Positions 33,121 to 45,471 of a stretch of 64,000 bases of DNA are shown piece after piece; positions within the stretch are counted from its first letter, which is position 1, and every line of letters starts with the position of its first letter. The position numbers and the translations under genes are program-made. The DNA comes from Steinernema hermaphroditum (Eukaryota; Nematoda; Chromadorea; Rhabditida; Steinernematidae): the NCBI GenBank assembly GCA_030435675.1, contig CM059622.1:8308001-8372000 (forward strand). Reading direction: 5' to 3'. A model generated the notes under the pieces. That model was not told the DNA's origin. It ran no database searches and saw only the letters and a program-made list of their open reading frames with translations.

Positions 33121-34440
33121 CGGACCCTTCTGGTTCCCGGCGGTGCCGCCCTGATCGGAGCTGTTGGTCGCGGTGGCGGGGCCCACCCTGGCCGACAGGA
33201 TTGTCGTGGTAAGAGCAGCGACGTCGTAGTCGCCGCGAGGACGCGTTAGTGCTGCGCTCTCGACGGGACTGACTGGCGCCGGCTCAGGGGCGGGGCGCCG
33301 CGCGCCTCGGGACCCGGCTGCGGATGGCGTCGGAGCACGCCTAATCGATATAATTAGCCATGCACTCCGTCGGTATTCGCCTCCCGACGCCAAGGTGGAT
33401 TCAGGGTCCCAGCCCGACTCGGGTAATTAGCAAATGGCCTGAGACGCAATTAGGGCGGTAATTCGTGGCAGGACCCGTTGGAGTGGAGGGCACATGGCAC
33501 AGAAGGAGACACTAGGGGGTCTCGGGAGGAAGCAGCTGATCGGTACCGGGAAGAGGCGCCGATCCTACCGTAGCCCCTGGTCCGAGAAAGTACAGACCGA
33601 TGACGCAAAAGGCTGGGAAAAAACACTGCTTAAGGAAGCTCGTTTTTGTGCAGGGGCTCCTACAACGACGTTGGGTGTGTCCGCCACGCGATTTTGCGTT
33701 TTCCCCTCCCATTTCCGGACTCCTCCAGGAAAGTACCGGCCTAATACGTCAAACTGTGCAGGGTAGACACGTGAGCGTTGGTCTCGGCGAACGTGGCGGG
33801 ACCGTCCCTGTTCCTTTCCAATTTCCGCGTCGTTTCCCTCGTAACCCGATAAATCAAAATTGTTTCGCCGACGTCATCGCCTCTGGTCGTTCACCTTTGC
33901 ACTTCGCAAGCGCAGGCTTGTCAGGGACCACCCGCGTCGGCGGAATTCGGGCCTCGTGGCGGGAGCCTTCGCATGCACAATTCACTTCCTCCACGCGAGG
34001 ACAAACATTCCAGCAGAAGGCGCAATCAGGAATCGCCGGAGAGGGGCTGTCGCTACCGTACCCGGAGGTTATGCGTGACTCAACGCGTCCCAACTAAGGC
34101 GAATTGGAGCGCGTCGGCCATTAAACGTAATTAAGGCACTGTCCTCCAGAAGTCCCCTCGGCGGCCTTTCCAGAAGGTCCTCGACGTCACCTCGGGCAGG
34201 CATTGTTTTTGAGCCCAATTAGCAGTTGTCTCCCGATGCAATCCCCTCGGAAGAACGGGCCATCAGGGCGGCGGAGATGCCCTCGGGGACTAATCGACGG
34301 TTCTCGAGTTTCGGCGGCGCCACTTTGTTTACTCAGTCGCTACGAGGAGCGGAAAGTAAGTGAGTGTAAACAGAGTCCATCGATTTACACCGGAGACGTA
34401 CAAAAGGCGCCAAAAGGACCGAAAGTTCGGACGCTGACGT
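33121..34440. other. Upstream region of the RGS gene
   Basis: No gene recognised. TAATTA/TAATT cores cluster at about 33340-33460, 34110-34140 and 34215, and TACCGTA heptamers lie near 33567 and 34055. It may hold RGS 5' exons and enhancer-like sequence. Confidence 0.4.
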
Positions 34441-34449
34441 CAGAAGCGC

Positions 34450-35277
34450 ACTAGAAACAAATGGCAGCACCCCCGTGAAACGGCCATCGCACCCTGCACT
34501 TGCCCCGCAAGGGCGATCGCCGCAGGATCCCATATTTTCGATAGGCTCTCTAATCCCAGATAAGTCACTTTCATAAGGCTCATCGGCAAATTTGTGTGCA
34601 TTTTCGTTTTTCTTGCCACATAGTCCCATGTAGCATCAAAATATGGCTGAATAGCAAAAAAACTTAAATTGAAGATAGGCCTTCTAGCCGGTGTAGCAGA
34701 AATTTTTTTTCAGCACATACCGCACATTTTCTTTTTTCACACTTCTCCGCAAAGACGCCTAGATACGGTTCGCTAGTGAAACACCATGGTCTATGCAGAT
34801 TTCAGAATCAAGCAGCGAAAAAAGTGACGACAGCACCCCTCGTGGGTCCCGTCACGATATACTTGCTGTGTCAATTGTGGGATACAATCGCGGAAGAATT
34901 CCATGAAAACTCCAAAATTTGCATGCACCGTGTCGTTTGATCGGGGAACTTTGCGTAGATAGCTTAGGGAAGGTACGTGAAGAGGAAAATAACTGAAAAA
35001 ATCCAACGACATTTGTAGAAGGACAAAACGCGAATTTTACATGATATATTAAGCTTTTTCGTCGTTTCTTTATTATTCAGTCATATTTTGATGTTACATG
35101 GGGCTAGGTGGCAAGAAAAACGAAAATGCACGCAAATTTGCCGATGAGCCTTATGAAAGTGACTCATCTGGGATTAGAGAGCCTATCGAAAATATGGGAT
35201 CCTGCGGCGATCACCCTTGCGGGGCAAGTCCAGGGTGCGATGGCCGTTTCACGGGGGTGCTGCCGTTTGTTTCTAGT
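34450..35277. mobile_element. Long-TIR element with 9-bp target duplication (Mutator-like)
   Basis: 828 bp with terminal inverted repeats of about 230 bp starting ACTAGAAACAAA and running through GGCAGCACCCCCGTGAAAC. The flanks are CAGAAGCGC at 34441-34449 and 35278-35286, a perfect 9-bp direct repeat. Nine-bp duplications and long TIRs are hallmarks of Mutator/MULE elements. The centre (about 34680-35040) has no transposase, so it is non-autonomous. The family assignment rests only on these structural features. Confidence 0.8.
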
Positions 35278-35286
35278 CAGAAGCGC

Positions 35287-36407
35287 GCACCTGCTGGATT
35301 CGCACCGAGTCGGGATCCAGATCCCCTCGGGACTCACCGCGAAGGCTGCGGGAATTTCCGCTGCTTGCTGAAATGGGGCGACGGGTAAGGATGCGGAGAC
35401 AGAAGCCTACCAGAGGAAGAGAAGCGTGTGGAGGAGCATCGGGACGCGGCGCCGACTAAGGCGGCAGGTAAGGGGTGACAAGAAGCCTCCCCTAATAGTT
35501 GTTTTCTTGTTTTCGCCGCGGCTAATTCCTCCCCGAGGTGCATCCCTGTCCTCCCCGGGACTCAAAAAAGCGCGGTGGAACCGAGAGGGGTAGTAGGGTA
35601 CTGACCTTTGGCTGTTTCCCATCGATGAACACGTGCAGGGAAGCAGCTTGAGAAGCATCTGCAGAGGCCACGACAGCTTCGGACGCCGCAGGGACGACGT
35701 TCGTCTTCCAGCGGCGCCTACCGTAGTCGCAGTCACGGCCTCCGCGACGACGGTCGAAGACGACGTCGAGGACGTCGTCGCCTCGGAGACGGGCGTCGAG
35801 GCTTCGAAACGAGTACAGCAGAGCCACAGAAGGCGGAATCGGAAGCGGCGGCGGTCCGCGCACCTCTTCGTGGCGCGGGAGGCGGAGTGGCCCGACGAAG
35901 AAGGCACGTCGTCGTTCGAGGAGAGCCGGAACCCTCCAGCGACTTAGGCCTTCGGACGATGGAGCGCACGGCGCGATGACGCTCTCGAGAACGCCGGCGA
36001 CGTTTTGAGGGAGCAAGCGGGAGCGGAGACGCGCGCGATCGATGGCGAAGGTTCCTGCAGGCTAGCTGATGCTCGAGAACGCGCGCAATGTCGTCCTTGT
36101 TGTCACCCCGACTCTCGGCGATCGATATACCCTCTCAAAGGGCCGATCTCCGAAATCTGTTCACCCAGCACCAGAGGAGGACACAAAAGCCGCGCGAACA
36201 CGTGAGGGCTGCGCAACTCCCAGTCCCGCTAACGTACCCCACAGAGTCAGCCGTCACTGTGCGGCCACTTAGGGTCGCGGCTTGTTCTCACAGCAGCAAA
36301 ATTCGCCACTAGAAATTAGGGGACACCGAAGGGCCCGAAGATTTTTATTAGGGTGGCTACCTACAGGAAGTGAGACGGTTATGTGTATTTGACAAAATAT
36401 GATACGC
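35287..36407. other. Unassigned region, possible minus-strand exon
   Basis: A minus-strand frame at about 36016-35608 ends at a donor-like GTCAGT after HVFIDGKQPK, and a possible acceptor lies near 35459. The composition is Arg/Ala/Val-rich and matches no family I know. The opposite strand also has a 104-codon frame (35633-35947). I do not call a gene. The rest contains TACCGTA near 35719 and nothing else recognised. Confidence 0.2.
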
Positions 36408-37572
36408 TTACAAAGCGGTCCTACTACGTTTCCTCTGGCCAGGTTCTGAATCGTCTACGCAATAGCCCGCCGTCATGGAGGAGTTTCTCGCCTTCGCCCT
36501 AGCATACACTCGGCGCATGTTCTGGTCGAACTTCTCCACGGTTTCGCAACGCTCGAAGTTTCCAGAGGCTGTCCTATGAGATACGTCAGTGGACCAGCAG
36601 CGCACAACCTCCTTGTACGATTTGAGCGAATACAAGGAGTGCGCGAACGACGTGATCACCAATTCACGGCATTTGGCTCTCTTGGCAATCGAGCGCGTCA
36701 CACGCGAAGCCTGAATGAAACGGCAACAGTGCAGGACTACATGGAGAACTACGGTACCGAAGGGAGCACTGTTCTTTTCGGTTTCCGAACAGGAGTTTGT
36801 GGATAAGTGATAGCGAGCAATTTGGGAGGTAGTTCTTCTTCGGTAATCTAAAAGGACGGAGTAGTCAAAGATAGAGCCGGGAGCATACCTCTGTGATCGT
36901 TAAACGACTTTTATCGCTGTCAGCAACAGAGCGCTCCAGGAGATGGAGCTGCTCACGGGTACAGTGACCATCGGACGGCTCGACTGTCGTGAACATGGAC
37001 AATATGTGGCGTTTGCTGCTTTCCGATGGTAGAAGCGCATGATCGTTGCTGTTGACAGCTGTGAACATGGACATCCTACGGCGTTTCACAGGCACGAGTG
37101 CCCGCTCCTCTACGGTAGATGAGCGGCGACAATGATGCTTCGCAATGCTTCTGTCTGTCTGTTCGATGCTGCGTTGGAACATCTAAACATCGCCTTAGAT
37201 ATGCCGGAAAACACGAGCTTACTGAGTTCACTCTTCTGTACGACTTGAGAGATCCTCGAGTGTGGTTCTCGTCCAACTCGGGGGTGCTGATCACGGCTTC
37301 ACCAAACTCATGGTCCATCTGCCTGCTCCGTTCCAAGGCATCATTCATATCCTCGACACTCGCTTCGACTTCGTACTAGAAACCAGTGCGTCATGAAGAG
37401 GAGCAGAGAAGTCACTCACCCTCCCGGTGCCGACGTTGTAAACGACTCCACATGGCTGTTGGGAGCAGTAGCGCTTCTCGATCTGGGTTAGGTTGAACCT
37501 GAAACGCTCCGTCGCGATGCGATGCTGCTGGAAGCGGTCCTCGCCCAAAGACTGCACAACCCTGCGGCCCAT
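36408..37572 (-). CDS. Unrecognised basic protein with an internal MSMFT repeat
   Basis: Good splice signals join exons 37572-37420, 37375-37223, about 37182-36890, about 36848-36755 and about 36708-36408 into roughly 330 aa. The start MGRRVVQSLGEDRF follows TTTCAG directly, like a trans-splice site. The third exon has two imperfect repeats, RRMSMFTAVNSND and RHILSMFTTVEPSD. The C-terminal part is basic: PVRKPKRTVLPSASRVTRSI, then YARAKAR and QRKRSRTAL. The basic, Ser/Thr-rich make-up suggests a nuclear or chromatin role, but I recognise no domain. The gene lies about 360 bp downstream of the flavoprotein gene on the same strand. Exon ends in the middle are approximate. Confidence 0.6.
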
Positions 37573-37930
37573 CCCTGAAACGAAAGAGAAGATCAGCGAC
37601 GTTCCAGAAGGTGGAAGTTCCTTCAAAATCCTCCAGTTCGCGCACAAAAAGAAAAGGGAATACCGCCCCTTGTCGCAGAGACACAGGCTCTACGCGTCAA
37701 GACCACATTGCGCGCCAAAAGAACTTGCTTCGGCTAAAACAAAGTGCCCATGATCGCCTCCTACCCACAGCGCGTTCATCCGAGGCAAACACGGTCATTT
37801 GCAATGCAGTCGTAATCCTCGCAACCTGTGCATCGCATCTACAAAGTTGTATTCACATGAAATACAAAAGAACCGTACAATATGAAAAATTTACAAAGGG
37901 GATGTGATCAAAGGGGCGCCACATCTCAAA

Positions 37931-40900
37931 CTAATTCTTGCGATCAACGGGTGGCTGGCTCAACTTCGCGGCGGACAGCTTCTCTCCTCCAACGTCGACG
38001 GTTAGCTGAAATCCACGCTGATCTAGTGAATTCTCCGAGAACGAACACACCGAGCTCGTGTCCGCGTTCTTTCTCAGCCAAGCGAAGACCAAGGGGGTCT
38101 GCAGATGTACGCTGAAGCTTCCTGATGTAACTTCGCCGATTTGCTACAATTACTTCGCTCGCATCCTTTCAAATCTGCATGAAGAAATACCTCGTTGTTG
38201 TTACGGACGATTTCTAATCCCTGTGGAATGTGTTTTGGGAGAACTCCAACGGCGTCTTCTACTTTGAGCTTGAGCAGGCACAGCTCTCGGTCAATGGGCT
38301 TCTGGGCAAGTTCCTGGGCAGCAGCTTTTCCAATGAAGAATTCTTCTTTCGAGAAGTCAACTAAATGTCCGAGGCCGGCTTCGAAGGGGTTCGTGTCCAG
38401 TGTCAATTCTCGACCCCACAGTTTGTAAGCGTGTTCCAAACGCATAGTGTTCATGGCAGCCTGTCCAAGATTCACCAAGCCGTGCGCAGCTCCAACTCGC
38501 ATCATCACATCGTAGAGCTTGAGAGAGTCGGCTCTGTTGTGGAAAAATTCGTACGACAAGAGGCCGGTTGACGTCGATGTACGTGCGGCGATCACAGGAA
38601 CGTTGTTGGCAAGACGCATTAGTTTAGTGGCTCTTTGGCCGAAGCCTGCCTCAGAGACGTCCGACTTCGTCAGCTCACTCAAAACCTAAATTCTTCAGCA
38701 GTAGAAAAAAGGAAAAGTGCACTTGTCAGAAAAGTGTCTTGAAAGTGGACTTACATCCCGACTGTTAGGGCCAACAAGAGCGAGTGAAGACAGGTACTGC
38801 GAAACGGCGTTCACTTCGACATCAAAATTCCTCTAAAGCCGATTTACCATCAAGATGTGTTATACAACTTGAACTCGAACCTCGATAGCAGCGCGCCGGA
38901 GCCAGTGGAGGTCTCGAGATTCGCGTTCTGGGTCCGTTAGGACGATAAATTGGGATCTACAAAGCGCGATATATTTGGTAGGCTTGATTTTACGAACCTC
39001 TTCGAATCGTGGTGGAAGATTTTGAGAGGTCCCATGATGCGTCCGGAGTGGGTCAACATAAGTCCCGATGTGATACTTCCCAGTTTAGGGACAGGATTCG
39101 CAATCGCGTAATCTAACAATTTCACGGCATCGGGTCCTTTGATTTCGATCTTCCCCTTCCACGACAAGTCGATCAGGCCACACTTGTTAACGACCATCTC
39201 GTACTCTCGGGAAAGGGCGGAAAGCGGGGATTCGTCGTCGACGATGAAGGCATTCGCAACTTCCCAACCGTTGCGGTACGTAAATTCGCCGCCCTCCTTG
39301 GCTAGTCTTGCATATACTCCTGATACACGACTTGTCGGACGTCCGACAAGGCGATTTGTGTATGACCAGTTGTAGTACATGGCGTAGGTTTCCACGCTCT
39401 TCTCGCGTACGAAGTGGCGATCCGCCCATCGATCGAAACGGTTTGCGTCCGTATCGAAGAGCTCACAGGGAGGTTCTCCATCGACCATCCAATCAGCCAA
39501 GTACCTGTAATCGGGGTGTTTATCAAGGGAGGTAACAAGGACAACATACTTTGCAATGCCGCCGCCGCTTCCTACTCCATCGAGGAAGCCGGCATGGAGC
39601 CAGTAGTTCTGTCGAGTATCGATGGGACCTACACTGCAGATAGATCAGCCAGGACATGGTGACTCTAACATACCAACGAGAGGATATCCGTCCGGCGTCA
39701 TCGTAAAGGCCGCCACACGTGGCTGGATTTCTCCGCCCTTCAAGCAGTTCATTAGGTTGCACGCCTTGTCAAAAGCATTAGTAAGACGTTCGAAGTGAGG
39801 CTTAAGTGACTGGCCTCCTTCTGAACATTTGGAACTTACAGTAACCAACATGCACCCTCAACAAACCCTTCGGAATTCCGTTTTCGTACCAGTCGTCCCT
39901 AATCACTACATCACCTTGCGACTCGAACCCTCCGAAGAGCAGCTGATTCTTCGACTGTCGAACGTAGAAGGTGCTGTCATGGTCGATGATTGCGGGAAGA
40001 AGCTTGTCCGGCGAAAGGTCACTGATAGGCCCTATTTTTGCGTACTGGTGTTCTACGTGCACTATTGGGAGATGAACGGCAGTAAGATTAGCGACCTCTT
40101 CGGCCCACAGTCCCGCAGCATTTACAATGTTTCTTGATCTCAAGGACGGTCTGTCATCGGCGAAGTCCACAATCCATTCACCGTTTGATTTCATTCGTAG
40201 TTTAAACTCCGGACAGTTGTTCATAATGGTGGCACCGCCCATCTCCGCCCCTTTAGCTAGGGCGTGCGTAAGCTCTTGAGTGTTGATGTAGCCATCGCCT
40301 TCAGTGTATAGGGCACCAAGCACCTAAATGGATAGAAAAAGCATGATAAATGTATATCACAAACGGAGAACATACACTTTCAACGTTGAGAATAGGTGCC
40401 AAACGAGAGACTTCTTCGGGGGTGATCAGGCGAGTCCTGCACGGGTCTCCCTCTCGGAAGTAATCGCGCGAAACGTAGCGCCGCATCTCTTCCAAGCGCC
40501 GACTGTTTGTTGCCAAACGAATGGTTCCCGGGCGCTCGAAAGTGACTTTCTGAAAGCATCTCAATAGTATTGCTGCATAGAATGGACCAATATGTACTTG
40601 TCCAGTCTCTTCCTCAAGCTGCGAATAAAGTTGAACAGTGTAGTTTAGGAGTTTCTTATATCGGTGGGAGGGATGAGAAGCGTTGACGAGACCTGGCTGG
40701 AAGGGCTTACGTTACTAACCGCAACAATGCAACTTACAGAGTGGAATGTAGTTGCGGAAGGAGACGCCAAAGCTGACTTCTCGAGAACAACGACATCTCT
40801 GATATTCCGCTTGGTCAGGTGATAAGCCAAAGAACATCCGGCGACTCCGCCACCAACAATCACGGCAAATGCGTCCGTGGACTGGCTGAAAACACAAATA

Positions 40901-41038
40901 TCACAGATGCGCATGCAAGGCATAGGCTTACTGTCTATGTTGAGCACTCAAGGCGCCACCACAGCTAACATCCAGAAGGCTAGTGTTGATCCTGCGAACG
41001 GCGGATCTGCGCAGCACTCCGCCGGCAAAATGGAGCAT
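37931..41038 (-). CDS. Mitochondrial dimethylglycine/sarcosine dehydrogenase-type flavoprotein
   Basis: A multi-exon minus-strand gene. The start MLHFAGGVLRRSAVRRINTS looks like a mitochondrial presequence. A Rossmann FAD site follows (AVIVGGGVAGCSLAYHL), then TTFHS (the His region that carries covalent FAD in DMGDH/SARDH), LEEETGQ, GDGYINTQELTHAL, NAAGLWAEEV and TPDGYPLVGM. The second half has the folate-binding GCV_T fold: RNGWEVANAF, DLSWKGKIEIKGPDAVKLLDY, LMLTHSGRIMGPL, MNTMRLEHAYKLWGREL, NPFEAGLGHLVDF. After the intron 38144-38190 the last exon gives QIGEVTSGSFSVHLQTP and ends at 37931. The layout fits the DMGDH/SARDH/PDPR family of choline catabolism; I cannot separate the three. It is divergent from the SLC38-like gene. 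Confidence 0.85.
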
Positions 41039-41829
41039 TTCTCTTCAAGGACGACCTTCAACACTCCGGCACGTTAGAGAATTATTCGAGCTGTGGCCTC
41101 ACAAAAAAAGTGAGCGCGATGACCAACAGGTAGCGCATTTATAAAGGAGGCTATCAACAGCACCGCCTCGGTTCGCCTATCATGAAACAGATTTATCGGT
41201 GCGAACGTGCGTCGAACGAAGATTCCTCGGCGCACCGAAGAACAGCAGGAGATGCGCGAGCTCTTGTCACAAAGTGCGAAAAGTGGCGATTCCTCGGGTG
41301 TTTTGCCTTCGAACCAAACGAGCTCCATCCACTTTGTGCGAGCGGCAGCACCTCTGTTGCGACCACGCGGCGACCTTTCTCACACTCGTTCTCCAACAAA
41401 CAAAATACGGACGACGCGCACGACCCCAGTGAACGATCACCGATTTGGTCACCATCCGAGGCGCCGTCGACATCGACAATTTTTGAATTTCCCTCCGCCC
41501 CGCGAATTCCGACGTTCGGCACAGACAGAGACGTACGTCTCGTAGACAGAAAAGCGCCTTCGGAGACGAAACGTCTCGTTACACCGTCTATCACGATTCG
41601 CGAAGAACGTCCCGCGCGAATCCTGCGGCTTCGCTCGCTCGATTCTCTGAGACATTTTTGCGGAGAGCTTTCCGAGGAGATGCGTTCGAAGTCGCCACGT
41701 TGGCGTCCATCGAGCAGCGCTTGACTGCGCAGAAGTGGCCTGCAGCTTGAGCAATCGCTGATAAGCAATCCGCTTTCGTGGCTTCCTTTTATTTCTTCGG
41801 GAATGCCACGCGTCTTTTTTTCCAGATCC
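41039..41829. other. Divergent intergenic region with an open 180-codon frame
   Basis: Shared upstream region of the flavoprotein (minus) and the transporter (plus). A plus-strand frame 41182-41724 starts with ATG and reads Ser/Arg-rich sequence. An overlapping frame from 41207 reads RRTEEQQEMRELLSQSAKSG and looks equally protein-like, so either could be a 5' exon of the transporter gene or a small separate gene. No family is recognised. Confidence 0.3.
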
Positions 41830-43767
41830 ATGAGGCGTAATGAGAGCGACCAGTTCTTGATTCTGCCGGAGAATGACGAGTCTCTCGAGAGCGGCGAGAA
41901 GGTGAATCTCGCACGAAAACTCAGCTCTTCATCGTTTGGCAACGTGCAGAGCGGCATCTACGATGGATTCAATCAATGGCCTCATGTCTTCAATCTCACG
42001 AATTGTATCGTTGGCGTCAGCGTTCTGGCGATGCCATTCTGCTATCAACAGGTTCGTTTTTCTGGTCTTTATACTCCTTACACCTCTGTTTCTAGTGTGG
42101 AATCCTGTTGGCAACGGTTCTGATCGGCGGGTGTGCTTACGTAACCAAAATCACATGCCATGCCCTCTACAAAGGAGCTCATGTATCGAGGTCCGTTAGC
42201 CGGTGTAAACCAGAACGATGCCCTCACCTTTTACGATGTTTCAGAAGAAAGAGTTACGAAGCGTTGGCTATGCACACGTTTGGACACAGGGGACGAAAGA
42301 TAACGGAGATCGCGATACTCCTATATCTGATGTCTTCCATTATGGCGTTTCTTGTGGTGATTGGCGACATCGGACCCGACGTTGTGGCTGACTACCTCCA
42401 GCTTCAAGCGCCAACTCAACGTCTAAGGATACTTGTGATGGTCGTCGTCGTTCTTTGTGTAATTGTGCCGCTCTCCCTCGTACGAAACCTTGACAGCCTC
42501 TCCGTTGTCAGCTCCATTACGGTAGTATTTTACTTCTGTTTCGTGGGAAAGATGCTACTCAACTGTCTTCCGAGGATCTTTGATGAGCGCTGGACACAAG
42601 ACGTCGTTTGGTGGCGTACCGAAGGCCTACTGACAAGGTAGGAGTCGACTTTCGGACATAGAATGATTTTTGCCGTTAGTTTGCCAATTATCGCAATGGC
42701 GCTGAGCTGTCAGATGCAAATTTTCTGTGTTGCGGATTGTATTCCAAAGGCGTCGCCTTCGAAAATCGACTACGTTGTTGGCGGTGCTGTAAACTTGTGC
42801 TCTATGATGTATGCCGCAGTTGGAACTTTCGGCTACATTGCCTACAGTCACCACCCTAAACTGCACGGAGACATTCTGCTCTACCTTCCTTCGTCGTTCT
42901 TGACCCAGCTAATGAAAGTGGCGTTCATGCTGTCCGTGGCAGTTAGTGTTCCGTTGATGTTGTTCCCGACTAGAAACGCACTCCACAATCTTCTCGTTGA
43001 ATCCGTAAATTTGATTCACTCGCTGCATCTCTGAAACGATTGTTGTTCAGGGAGGGACGCCCGCATCCATTCTGACTGCGTCTTGGTACTTCTACATCTA
43101 CACTTTCGGGATCATCGTATTGAACTTAATCCTGGCCATTTTGATACCAAACGGTAAGGCTTCTTCTGTAATCTCTTATTCGCGTTTATGTGTTTGTTTA
43201 GTGGAATTTGTTCTCGGACTTACGGGTTCTCTGATTGGATCTCTTGTTACGATAGTTCTCCCCTCGCTTATGTTTATTCGCGTAGTTCCAATAACGTCTA
43301 AGAACTCATCGATCCATTCTGCAGCGAAGGTATGCGAATGATTGGCTAAAATATAAGACGTTCGTGGTCTTTAGGTCTGTCTTGTGATTGGAGTTTGCAT
43401 TCTCGTCGGTAGCACATGGGCAACGCTGCACCAGAAGCAAGAATCTCACGTCGTCGACGCCATCATTCCAAAAGTCCAACAAGAAAAAGATATATTGGAA
43501 GAAGCACAGGTTGAGAACTCTCTTTTCGAAGCCAACATCAACATGTCACAGAAGGTAGCCGAACTTGCCGAGAAGACATTGGTCGAGGAAAAGGGCGAAG
43601 AAGCAGAGAAGCTGCTCGAAGCCATGAAAATACAGCAAGCTGCCCAAAACAAAATTATCGAGGAGCAGAAACACATCGTGGATCGGCTAAATCAGATGCA
43701 CAACGAACACAAAGAGCAGGAACAAGCTGAGAAGGGAAAAGAGAAGAACGAAGATATAGTGAAGTAG
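41830..43767 (+). CDS. SLC38A10-like amino-acid transporter
   Basis: Seven exons with introns at about 42052-42095, 42198-42247, 42640-42680, 43004-43051, 43154-43201 and 43330-43374. After a polar N-terminus comes the AAAP/SLC38 core: HVFNLTNCIVGVSVLAMPFC (TM1 with the broken-helix motif), LLATVLIGGCAYVT, MSSIMAFLVVIGDIGPDVV, ILVMVVVVLCVIVPLSLVR, then LPIIAMALSCQMQIF and later helices. The C-terminus is a Glu/Lys-rich coiled coil (VAELAEKTLVEEKGEEAEKL) as in SLC38A10, though shorter than the human tail. It should be a sodium-coupled neutral amino-acid transporter at an internal or plasma membrane. The ATG at 41830 lies 4 bp after TTTTTTTCCAG; an upstream in-frame ATG at 41803 would be removed by that acceptor. 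Confidence 0.88.
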
Positions 43768-44417
43768 CGGAGGCCACGGTGACTCAAGAATACGGTGCGG
43801 GTGGTGGCTGCGGCGCGGTCTTTCTGCTTTTGAGAAGCATTTCTGTACAAAGTGATAATGTATTGCGAGGTTTCTGGCGTTTATTGTTACCTGCCGTTAA
43901 TTTATTATCTTGTTGATTATTTATGATAAATTAGCATTTGTTTTCATTAGGGGGCTCGGTGCGGGCCGTGGGTGCATTAGCTCCTTCGCGTCGGAGTGCG
44001 TCTTCTCCATCGTGTAATTTGCGCGTCGAAGCGCTCGAAACAACCGGTAATTTCCGATTCTCCGCCACATTTAAGAGGGCTAAACACCTCACTGGGAAGG
44101 CCTTCGACCCTCGGGCAACGGTGCCAATTACCCGCCCTGGGAACGGCGACCGTAGTCAGCGATTCAGTTGCTAATTGGCCCCCCGCGCCGTGTTTGTCTT
44201 CGGGATCAGCGCCCGAAGTGTCAAGAGCCGTGTTAGCCGATCCCGATCGCTTCTGCAAGCAGTGGGCCTCCCCTCGGGCTAATCGCGGTGCTCTTCCCGT
44301 GTTTGCCCTCTCGGCGTTACCATCTCCTCCAATCGGCTGTCTCCGCCGGGCCCCGCCCTATGCGCCTCCCCTCGACGACGACTACGGCAGCCCCGACTAT
44401 TCACTTCTACGCTTCTA
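43768..44417. promoter_or_regulatory. Upstream region of the EMX homeobox gene
   Basis: No gene recognised. TAATT/ATTA homeodomain-type cores are dense (about 43910, 43930, 43975, 44020, 44050, 44130, 44175, 44280), in otherwise GC-rich DNA. Regulatory use is inferred from position only. Confidence 0.4.
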
Positions 44418-45471
44418 ATGATGGCGGATAATTTTACCGTCGAGAAGCTTCTCGTGGCGCCCCCCGAGCCGAAGCCCACCTCTTCGCCCACCCCGGAGCC
44501 TTCGGTCTCTGGTATCGGCTCCGAGGCCAACGACTCGGAGCCGACACCCTCTACGCACGTCGTGCCGGGTCATCGCCTCCAGAACCCCCCGGGCTGCCAG
44601 CAGACGCTCTCCTACTTCGACGTCCTTTTCCCGCACGTCCAGGTAGGCCCTTCGGCGCGGAGCACCTTCGCGTGCTTCTGATCGCCCGGTGCTAATTGCC
44701 CCTTTGGCCACACGCAATCGACGCCATTGTAACATCCAATTTGCATAACGAGGAGTTAATTTGGCGCTCCAATTCGACGTTTCAGATGGCGTGCGCCAAC
44801 CCGTTCCTGACGAGCTCCATGGACTCTGGCTCCCTCCAGCAACGCTTCTGGTCCCAGAACTGGCTCGAACTCCTTCAGCAGTCCTCCCCCGCCCAGCTCG
44901 GTGAGTCTCCTCTGTGAATACCCGATTCACCGCCCCTTCTAGGCGAAACCTCCTCGTTATTCATGCAGCCGCTCCGGAAGAACAAGCGAATCCGGACGGC
45001 GTTCTCGCCCTCGCAGCTCGTGCACCTCGAGAAGGCCTTCGAGAGCAACCACTACGTGATCGGCAACGAGCGCAAGCAACTCGCCTCGAAGCTGGCCCTC
45101 ACAGAGACCCAGGTACGTTCCTGATCGCCCCATTAGGACGTGTAACTCAACCCTCGCGCGCGAAATCTGTTTTTGTTTACCGACGGCTGGAGCAGAATCG
45201 CCCTGCGTCGTCATTTGCGGCGCCACCGGGTGGAGGTAATTGAACCCGCTCGCCTAATTGGATCATTTGCTGGAAGGAGCCCACCAGGTGGACCAATCAG
45301 GCACTGGCCCGTCCAAGGCCCTCATCCTTCCCGTTTCAGGTCAAAGTGTGGTTCCAAAATCGCCGAACGAAGCAGAAGCGCGTGAAGGTGTCCGGCTCGT
45401 CCTCAGAATCGGCCGCCGCGCGGAGTTCCGCGGAGTCGTCGAGCGGTCAGTCCAGTCCGCGCATCCTCTGA
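44418..45471 (+). CDS. emx: EMX / empty spiracles homeobox transcription factor
   Basis: Four exons (44418-44642, 44786-44900, 44943-45112, 45340-45471) give 213 aa. The N-terminal half is Pro/Ser-rich with a [10 protein letters not shown] stretch. Exon 3 opens the homeodomain with [23 protein letters not shown], then [14 protein letters not shown]. The last intron splits [15 protein letters not shown], the common position 44/45 in homeoboxes. The block RTAFSPSQL and NHYVxGxERKQLA are diagnostic for EMX (CEH-2 in C. elegans). The protein binds TAAT-type sites and patterns anterior neurons. Two adjacent ATGs occur at the start. The serine-rich tail [19 protein letters not shown] follows the homeodomain directly. 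Confidence 0.95.

Noticed and set aside
41193..41957. 254-codon minus-strand frame
   Set aside because: It runs antisense into the first exon of the SLC38-like gene and has no family features.
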